Shown: positions 1 to 5,098 of the stretch, in pieces | Layout of the letters: each line of letters begins with the position of its first letter | Numbering within the stretch: position 1 is the first letter of the stretch | Origin: an uncultured Leptospiraceae bacterium | GTDB taxonomy: Bacteria > Spirochaetota > Leptospiria > Leptospirales > Leptospiraceae | Length of the DNA: 5,098 nt | Assembly: GCA_937924465.1 (NCBI GenBank) | Contig: CALDSP010000103.1 | Location: 1-5,098 of the forward strand | Direction of reading: 5' to 3' | The notes under the pieces: model-generated | Databases searched by the model: none | Seen by the model: the letters and a program-made list of their open reading frames with translations, nothing else | What the model was told of the DNA's origin: nothing | Made by a program: the position numbers and the translations under genes

Positions 1-33
1 AAAAATTCAATTCATAAAATTTTAAAAAAATTA
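1..33. other. Short AT-rich flank downstream of the PBP gene
   Basis: These 33 bases follow the PBP stop. The first codon after the TAG is a second stop, TAA (31-33, minus strand). The rest is nearly all A and T, with a small TAAAATTTTA palindrome at 15-24. It has no GC-rich stem, so it is not a recognisable intrinsic terminator. One minus-strand ATG here meets a stop two codons later. Where the transcript ends cannot be told from this window. Confidence 0.5.
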
Positions 34-1842
34 CTATCTAAAATAAAGAATCCATGTATCTCCATGATGAACACTTTCTCCTGGTTGAGGATTTTGACTT
101 ACACAAAAACCTGAACCAGAAATTTTATATTTAACTGGAAAAAATTTTAAATCTTCAATTACCTCTCTTGTGCTTTTTCCTCTGAAATTTGGAACTGTTT
201 CTAGATCATATTTTTCTTGTATTCTTTTAATACTTTTGAGTTTGTATTGATTAGAAAATTCATTTAAATCAATCATAGGAATAATACTTTCTACAACTTC
301 ACGAAATACGGGTGCAGCCAAACCTCCTCCTGAATGAATCGCACTTGCTGGCTCATCAAATAAAATTAAACCAACTATTTTTGGGTTTTCTGCAGGAAAA
401 AATCCTAAAAAAGAGGCCGTAATCAGTCCTTCAATATATCCTTTTCCTGGTTTTGCTTTTTGAGCGGTTCCTGTTTTCCCTGCAATTGCATAATCTTCAA
501 TATAAGCATTTTTCCCAGTTCCTTTGCGCACAACGTTTGTCATGGAATGTAAAATCTGTTTTGTAGTTTTTTCATCAATATCAATATAATCAAAACTAGG
601 ATAAAACTGACGCACAACGTCCCCATAAGCATTCGTAATATGAGATACTATAATAGGAGTATGCACTCTTCCTCCATTTACTACACTAGCAGCCGAAGTA
701 ACCAACTGAAGAGGAGTAACTCCTATCCCTTGCCCAATAGCAAGATAATAAGCAGAGCTTGGAGCCCAATCTTTGGGTGGCGGCAAATACCCTTTTGCTT
801 CTTGTGAAGAAAATCCTGTTTTCATACCAAATTTTAATTTTCTTAAGTAATCATAAATTTTTTCGTCGGAAATTTTTCTTATGGATTTTATAATTCCCAC
901 GTTACATGAATTTTGAATAATCTCATCAATGTTCACAAGTCCATGCTGTTCAGAACATCTCACTACTTTGTCTCCAAATTCTACAAATCCTGGACAGTAA
1001 AATTTTTGATTTAAATCTATGAGATTTTCTTTAAAGAGCATCATAGCAATAAATATTTTCATAGTAGAGCCAGGTTCATATACATGTCGAATTGCCCAAT
1101 TCGTTGTTGACTCAGCAGAATATTTCCAATATTGATTGGGATCAAAAGTAGGAAAATTTGCCATAGCTAAAATTTTCCCAGTATGAATCTCCATAAAAAT
1201 TCCAATTGCTTTTTTAGATTTTGTTTCGTAAAAAGCTTTTCCTAGACTTGCTTCTAGTCTATACTGAATTAAACTATCAATCGTTAGGTGCAAATCATAT
1301 CCTTTTGGTAAGTCTTGGCTTGTAGGAGTTAGAAGCTCTTTATGAAACATGAGTTCTAATCCAGAAAGGGCTTGGTTATCGTCTAGTCCTGTAAATCCAA
1401 TTAAATTTGCCGCAAGTTTTCCATTCGGATAAATTCTTTTAAACTCTTTCTCTACTCTAACCCCAGGAAGACTCATATCTATAATTTTTCTAGCTTTGTG
1501 ATTATCAATCTCTCGTTTTAAAAGGAAATACTTATCTCTTGCTAAAATTAAGGATTCAATTTTATCGGCTGAAATATCTAAATGTTTAGCAAGCATATTA
1601 GATGTAAATTTCACATCATAAACTTCTTCAGGATTGATTCCAATAGTAGAAGAATCTTGAGATAAAGCAAGCTCCATCCCTCTTCTATCAAAAATAATCC
1701 CTCTTTGTACCTTAGATTCTTGTTTAGAACTAGTTGCTTTATAATTAAAAAAACTTAAATACGTTACACGAAAAAATAAAATTATAAATAGCATGAAAAA
1801 TATTATCAATAAAAAATTGAGTCTAGTTTTAAGTTGATTCAT
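34..1842 (-). CDS. ftsI: Class B penicillin-binding protein (FtsI/SpoVD-type peptidoglycan transpeptidase) with C-terminal PASTA domain
   Basis: This is a D,D-transpeptidase that cross-links peptidoglycan stem peptides on the outer face of the inner membrane. It has 602 residues. A single membrane anchor lies at about 9-30 after a basic N-terminus. The PBP dimerisation domain follows at about 45-190, with RGIIFDRRG at 48-56 and the RIYPNGKLAANLIGFTG stretch at 136-152. The transpeptidase domain spans about 210-520 and has all three penicillin-binding motifs: STMK 259-262 (nucleophile Ser259) inside EPGSTMK, SCN 312-314, and KTGT 456-459. A PASTA domain fills 548-602 (VPNFRGKS, then SQNPQPGE). 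The ATG is preceded in frame by a stop at 1870-1872 with no other ATG, GTG or TTG between, so the start is secure, although no Shine-Dalgarno sequence is visible. The gene ends in TAG TAA. EPGSTMK plus PASTA favours the division-type FtsI/PBP2x/SpoVD group over PBP2/MrdA. The exact orthology, and so the symbol, is inferred; many genomes keep ftsI in the dcw cluster, which is not seen here. Confidence 0.93.
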   Translation of the reverse strand: MNQLKTRLNFLLIIFFMLFIILFFRVTYLSFFNYKATSSKQESKVQRGIIFDRRGMELALSQDSSTIGINPEEVYDVKFTSNMLAKHLDISADKIESLILARDKYFLLKREIDNHKARKIIDMSLPGVRVEKEFKRIYPNGKLAANLIGFTGLDDNQALSGLELMFHKELLTPTSQDLPKGYDLHLTIDSLIQYRLEASLGKAFYETKSKKAIGIFMEIHTGKILAMANFPTFDPNQYWKYSAESTTNWAIRHVYEPGSTMKIFIAMMLFKENLIDLNQKFYCPGFVEFGDKVVRCSEQHGLVNIDEIIQNSCNVGIIKSIRKISDEKIYDYLRKLKFGMKTGFSSQEAKGYLPPPKDWAPSSAYYLAIGQGIGVTPLQLVTSAASVVNGGRVHTPIIVSHITNAYGDVVRQFYPSFDYIDIDEKTTKQILHSMTNVVRKGTGKNAYIEDYAIAGKTGTAQKAKPGKGYIEGLITASFLGFFPAENPKIVGLILFDEPASAIHSGGGLAAPVFREVVESIIPMIDLNEFSNQYKLKSIKRIQEKYDLETVPNFRGKSTREVIEDLKFFPVKYKISGSGFCVSQNPQPGESVHHGDTWILYFR

Positions 1843-1890
1843 ATAGTTCGATTTGTGAATGAAAAAAAATTATGTCAAGTGTAGTTTAAA
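1843..1890 (-). promoter_or_regulatory. lepB-PBP intergenic gap with a weak promoter candidate
   Basis: This 48-base gap is very AT-rich. On the minus strand it holds TTGACA (bases 1873-1878), an exact match to the bacterial -35 consensus. The hexamers about 16-18 bases further on match TATAAT poorly. CATAAT (1869-1874) is a near-consensus -10 but overlaps TTGACA and has no good -35 of its own. An 8-base T tract follows. A secondary promoter for the PBP gene is possible, but read-through from lepB is just as likely. Confidence 0.2.
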
Positions 1891-2448
1891 CTAAAAAATG
1901 TAAATTACTCTCCCTCTTAAAGCCTCTTCAGGAATTAATCCTAGATTTCTAGAATCGTGAGATATAGTCCTATTATCTCCAAGAAGTAAATAATAACCGG
2001 GCGGAATTCTTCCTTCAATGTTCAAAGGATAAAAAACTTCTTCATCATATAGTCCCAAATTAGGTGGAAGGGTCTTGGTTCCAGGCAAGGTATAATTTTC
2101 CGAAAGAGGCTCACTTCCTATGTAAATAGTTCCTCCTCGAAAAGCATAAAAATCACCAGGTAGTCCAATAAGACGTTTCAGTAGAAGTTTGCCTTTTTTA
2201 GTCTCGAAAAGTAAAATATCTAACCTATGAACTTGAAATTTTCCAAATTCATAAACCTTTTTGTCCTCAAATTTTTGTGAGAACTTATATTTATACACTA
2301 AAACCAAGTCCCCATGCTTGAGGGTTGGAAGCATAGAATTTCCCTCTACAATGATAATTTGAAATAAATAAAATCGAACATATAATAATCCTAAAACAAA
2401 AAATAATAAATAAGCTCCATACTTACCTAGTTTCAAATAGAACTTCAT
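1891..2448 (-). CDS. lepB: Signal peptidase I, compact single-anchor form
   Basis: This membrane-bound serine protease (Ser/Lys dyad, family S26) cuts signal peptides from exported proteins on the outer face of the inner membrane. It has 185 residues. A short basic N-terminus is followed by one membrane segment at about 11-33. The conserved boxes follow in order: box B GNSMLPTL 36-43 with nucleophile Ser38, box C GDLVLV 46-51, box D KRLIGLPGD 91-99 with general base Lys91, and box E GDNR 157-160 with S163 and HDSR 164-167. All catalytic residues are present. The protein is much shorter than E. coli LepB (324 residues, two membrane segments), and the 66 residues from Lys91 to GDNR are closer to the small Gram-positive enzymes. 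It contains no cysteine. ATG is the only possible start: in frame upstream there is no ATG, GTG or TTG before a stop at 2482-2484. The start overlaps the upstream phosphatase stop by four bases, and the PBP gene follows after 48 bases. Confidence 0.96.
   Translation of the reverse strand: MKFYLKLGKYGAYLLFFVLGLLYVRFYLFQIIIVEGNSMLPTLKHGDLVLVYKYKFSQKFEDKKVYEFGKFQVHRLDILLFETKKGKLLLKRLIGLPGDFYAFRGGTIYIGSEPLSENYTLPGTKTLPPNLGLYDEEVFYPLNIEGRIPPGYYLLLGDNRTISHDSRNLGLIPEEALRGRVIYIF
2445..2448 (-). other. ATGA stop/start overlap between the phosphatase gene and lepB
   Basis: On the minus strand the lepB ATG (2448-2446) shares bases with the phosphatase TGA (2447-2445). No purine-rich Shine-Dalgarno sequence precedes the ATG; the bases upstream read TTCCCTTCAAAA. 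The overlap suggests that lepB is translated by ribosomes terminating on the phosphatase gene, and that the two genes share a transcript. Confidence 0.85.
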
Positions 2449-5098
2449 TTTTGAAGGGAAGCTAGAATTTTTTTCGCACTTTCATTTTGAGAATCCAAAT
2501 ACAAAACTCTTTCTCCTAATTCTTTAGCCCGATAGTGATTTCCTTTGATTCTATATAAATCAGATAGATTTGTAAGAAGTTGAATATCATTGGGATTGAG
2601 TTCCAGGAGTTTTTCTCCCACAGAAATAGCTTCTTCATATGCTCCTATTTTTTTATAGGATAAGAAAAGATAATAAGAAATTTCTGTATCGTTGGGTTCA
2701 GATTCTAGATACTCCTGAAAAAGTTTGGATGCTTTTTGGTAATCTTTACCTTTAAAACAGAGAAGTCCATACAGTTTATTTAGTTTGGGTATATTTGGAT
2801 TTACATTATAAGCCTCTTCTAGTTTTAGCTTAGCTTGAGAAATATCACCAGCAAAATACAATTTTTTACTTTCTTGATACAATCGATTGATCTCTTGAAT
2901 TTTTGAAGATTCTAATTTTTGAGAAATCTCTCCATCATAGCCATTTGTAATGCTTTGTTCTGCATAATTAGGTAGAAAAGCTAAGCGTAAAAGAGAAAGA
3001 TCATCTGTAATTTCTCCTTTTGTTTGAATGATTCTTTCTATCTCAGAGAGTTCTCCATTTGCTTCTTCTACAATACGTAAAAACAAGGTTTCATCTTCAT
3101 TGATAACTCGAAATTCTTCGTTAGGCGTCAGATTGATATCATCTCGTCCATCTGAACCTAAAATAACTACATCCCCTGGTAAAAGTTGAAATTGAAAAAC
3201 CTCAAAATCATACTCTGACTCAAGCCCTAACTTCCTAAGTTTTAAACCGTCTTCAATAAAAGCAGCAATTCCATCTCTATACAAGACAGTAAAAGGATGT
3301 TCAGCGTTCCAATAGTACATCTTTCCTGTACTTTCATCTACAAGAAGAATAGTTGCGGAGATAACCATAGTTCCATTGAAGCTTTTAAATACAGAATTAA
3401 TTTCGGTATAAACATTTGCTAGCCATTGATCTGGTGTAAGATCTAAAATACGATTATTTGCTGCTGAACGAGCCATAATTGAATTCATTACAACCCCCAT
3501 GACCAAAGAACCTCCTGCTCCTTGCATAGACTTACCCATGGCATCCCCATTCATAGCCATAATGTATCGTTTAAAATTTTCAGGGGTCCCTAATCGCAAA
3601 TTTCCAGTCACACAAATATCTCCACCTAAATCAGCATGCTTATTTCTAAATTGAAATTTCTTTTTTTGCTTAACTATGAATTCTGTAGTGACTCTTTGGC
3701 TTTTATTTGCATTATAGAAAAGAGGTTTTGCAAGAAGAGAAGTCAAGAAGTAATCTCCGTCTTGTTGAATTTTGAGAGCTTGCACTTCTTCCATTTTTTC
3801 TTGGACTTCTTTTGTTCTCTCTTTTACTTTTTCTTCCAAATTTTGGGCATAATCTTCTAACTCTCTTCGCGCCTGACGTATTGATTCAACCATCCTATTG
3901 AAAGAATCGGAAAGAAATCCAATTTCATCTTGAACTTTAATAGGCACTACAACATCTAAATCACCTTTATTGACTCGAGCCACTCCTCTTAAGAGAGAAT
4001 TCAAAGGTTTGACTAAACTTCCATGAAAGAAATATGGAAATACTAATAACAAAACTAAAAGTACTACAATAAGAAGAATAACCTCTTCTCTAGCAGATTC
4101 ATGCATGTATTTTCTATAATCTAAATAACTAAAGCCTACCTCATAAATTTTGGATTCGCTTGGAAGATAATGCATGTAAGCTACGTAATGACTATAACCG
4201 TCCATTGTTTTTCTGTAAGTTCTCTCTCCTACAGGCTTGAGATATCGGAAGAGTTTGAAAATCTCTCTTTTGATTTCACTCACTTCTAAATCTTTTTCAT
4301 CCCACCTACAATTTTCAAAACGATTCATAAGTTGCTCTTTAAAATGGCTATCGATAGCTTTCATTTTAGTAATATACTTTTCCATGTTTTTACAAAAACC
4401 GTCATTTTGAATATTGCTTATTTTATTTGAGTGAACAAAAGCTCTTTTATTGATTGCGTTCATCTCTTGCATGAATTTTTCTTTCAGTTCTTTTCCTGTA
4501 AAGGAAGTTGTATCTAAAAATTCTAAAAGGGTATTTTTATAAGCAATAAACTCGGGATGAGAGTTTTGTAAGATTTCCTTCACTTGTATTTCAAATTCTT
4601 CCTCTGGTAGGGCTTGAATTTTAGAGTAAAGAATGCTATTGAGCATATCTATCCGAATGAGAGGATAATCTAAATGACTAATTTCTTCTAGATTTGAAAA
4701 ATTGATTTGAACTTGATCATTTTCTTTTTCATTAAAAAGTAAAGTGTATTGTATTGATTCATTTCTTTTTCCACCTTCAATCCATCTTTCTACATATTCT
4801 TTACGTAACGCGTCATATTCTTTTTCTCTATCTTGCATGGTTGCAAAAGAAAGTCCCTGCATGAGCAAAAGAAAGGTAACTAAAGAAATCCCTACAATCT
4901 TTGCCATGAAAGTTGTTCTATCTTGTGTAGAATCAAAATAAAACAAAATGACAAAAAAGAATCCAAGCACAGTCATAAGTACGAAGGTAGTCATGAATGT
5001 ACCTCTATCTATGGAACCATCCCGACTCAGAACATTTAAAATAGAAGGAATTATGGTTGCCAAAGCGAAACCAAAGGTGATCTTTAAAACTGCCCAAC
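2445..5098 (-). CDS. Membrane-bound SpoIIE/RsbU-family serine phosphatase with extracytoplasmic sensor, HAMP and TPR tail (5' end outside window)
   Basis: This is probably a PP2C-like phosphatase acting on phosphoserine of an anti-sigma-factor antagonist or similar partner. Residues are numbered from a TTG at 5061-5063, which is not the true start: the frame stays open to the window edge and reads WAVLKITFGFA just upstream, a hydrophobic segment. Membrane segments lie at about 23-42 and 53-72. An extracytoplasmic region at about 73-327 matches no domain I recognise. A membrane segment at 328-346 leads into HAMP at 349-397 (P353, DEIG 379-382) and a charged coiled coil at about 395-432. The SpoIIE-like catalytic domain spans about 470-697: GGD 480-482, NGDAMGKSMQGAGG 505-518, WNAEHP 585-590, SDG 637-639 and DD 687-688. 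Four TPRs occupy 725-860. The acidic residues expected to bind metal appear present, although the first motif reads GGDICV rather than the usual GGDxYD. The visible part is at least 883 residues. The specific partner and signal are unknown. Confidence 0.92.
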   Translation of the reverse strand, partial: WAVLKITFGFALATIIPSILNVLSRDGSIDRGTFMTTFVLMTVLGFFFVILFYFDSTQDRTTFMAKIVGISLVTFLLLMQGLSFATMQDREKEYDALRKEYVERWIEGGKRNESIQYTLLFNEKENDQVQINFSNLEEISHLDYPLIRIDMLNSILYSKIQALPEEEFEIQVKEILQNSHPEFIAYKNTLLEFLDTTSFTGKELKEKFMQEMNAINKRAFVHSNKISNIQNDGFCKNMEKYITKMKAIDSHFKEQLMNRFENCRWDEKDLEVSEIKREIFKLFRYLKPVGERTYRKTMDGYSHYVAYMHYLPSESKIYEVGFSYLDYRKYMHESAREEVILLIVVLLVLLLVFPYFFHGSLVKPLNSLLRGVARVNKGDLDVVVPIKVQDEIGFLSDSFNRMVESIRQARRELEDYAQNLEEKVKERTKEVQEKMEEVQALKIQQDGDYFLTSLLAKPLFYNANKSQRVTTEFIVKQKKKFQFRNKHADLGGDICVTGNLRLGTPENFKRYIMAMNGDAMGKSMQGAGGSLVMGVVMNSIMARSAANNRILDLTPDQWLANVYTEINSVFKSFNGTMVISATILLVDESTGKMYYWNAEHPFTVLYRDGIAAFIEDGLKLRKLGLESEYDFEVFQFQLLPGDVVILGSDGRDDINLTPNEEFRVINEDETLFLRIVEEANGELSEIERIIQTKGEITDDLSLLRLAFLPNYAEQSITNGYDGEISQKLESSKIQEINRLYQESKKLYFAGDISQAKLKLEEAYNVNPNIPKLNKLYGLLCFKGKDYQKASKLFQEYLESEPNDTEISYYLFLSYKKIGAYEEAISVGEKLLELNPNDIQLLTNLSDLYRIKGNHYRAKELGERVLYLDSQNESAKKILASLQK
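2484..2891 (-). repeat. Four tandem tetratricopeptide (TPR) units at the phosphatase C-terminus
   Basis: Within the phosphatase, residues 725-758, 759-792, 793-826 and 827-860 form four units of exactly 34 residues. The TPR position-20 alanine falls at 744, 778, 812 and 846. The position-32 proline falls at 756, 790 and 824, and is Ser858 in the last unit. The units sit directly after the catalytic domain, joined by a linker of about 27 residues, and run almost to the stop codon. TPRs are protein-docking scaffolds, so they likely recruit the substrate or a regulator. The repeat exists at protein level only; the DNA copies have diverged. Confidence 0.9.

Noticed and set aside
15..24. TAAAATTTTA palindrome downstream of the PBP gene as a terminator
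   Set aside because: It is ten bases, all A and T, with no loop and no stable stem, and is expected by chance in such AT-rich sequence.
34..1842. Assignment as PBP2/MrdA (elongation transpeptidase)
   Set aside because: The EPGSTMK active-site context and the C-terminal PASTA domain fit the FtsI/PBP2x/SpoVD group better, and no rodA or mre genes are nearby.
1862..1893. Possible intrinsic terminator after lepB (palindrome then T tract)
   Set aside because: The palindrome has no loop of its own; folding it leaves only about four A/T-rich pairs, and the T tract starts more than ten bases later. It would not form a stable terminator hairpin.
3636..3860. Plus-strand open frame of 74 codons
   Set aside because: It lies opposite the coiled-coil and early catalytic part of the phosphatase. 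Its Phe/Leu-rich product is the expected mirror of Lys/Glu-rich coding, and it resembles no protein I know.
4744..4941. Plus-strand open frame of 65 codons
   Set aside because: It is antisense to the well-supported membrane and sensor part of the phosphatase, with Ser-rich, domain-free content and no support for translation.
1..5098. Mobile element, CRISPR, tRNA or rRNA content
   Set aside because: No transposase, integrase, regularly spaced direct repeats, long terminal inverted repeats or RNA-gene signatures were seen; almost all of the window is accounted for by three coding regions.

Overview
The window holds three genes, all on the minus strand and closely packed. In transcription order they are a membrane-bound SpoIIE/RsbU-type protein phosphatase (its 5' end lies beyond base 5098), a compact type I signal peptidase (lepB), and a class B penicillin-binding protein of the FtsI/SpoVD type with a C-terminal PASTA domain. 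The DNA is strongly AT-rich. The phosphatase has a sensor, HAMP, coiled coil, SpoIIE-like catalytic domain and TPR tail, with the motif phrasing 'NGDAMGKSMQGAGG' and 'WNAEHP'. This architecture and the low G+C content most resemble low-GC spirochaetes of the genus Leptospira. That assignment is recognition from memory and was not checked by a search.

Layout from right to left, the direction of transcription. Bases 5098 to 2445 encode the phosphatase, open to the window edge. Its TGA stop overlaps the ATG of lepB in an ATGA arrangement. lepB runs from 2448 to 1891. A 48-base gap (1843-1890) follows, with a small palindrome on the lepB stop and a TTGACA hexamer, but no convincing terminator. 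The PBP gene runs from 1842 to 34 and ends in tandem stops (TAG TAA). The last 33 bases are AT-rich and hold nothing recognisable. Nothing credible is coded on the plus strand.

The three products probably form one transcription unit. Two are envelope-building enzymes: lepB releases exported proteins from their signal peptides, and the PBP cross-links peptidoglycan, probably at the septum. The third is a signalling protein with a large extracytoplasmic domain that would control a partner-switch (anti-sigma antagonist type) pathway by dephosphorylation. A link between envelope sensing and envelope synthesis is plausible from the arrangement but not shown by it. There is no mobile element, CRISPR array, RNA gene or integration site. 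The points most worth a second look are the uncharacterised extracytoplasmic sensor with two cysteines, the altered first phosphatase motif, the TPR tail, and active-site-proximal cysteines in the PBP.
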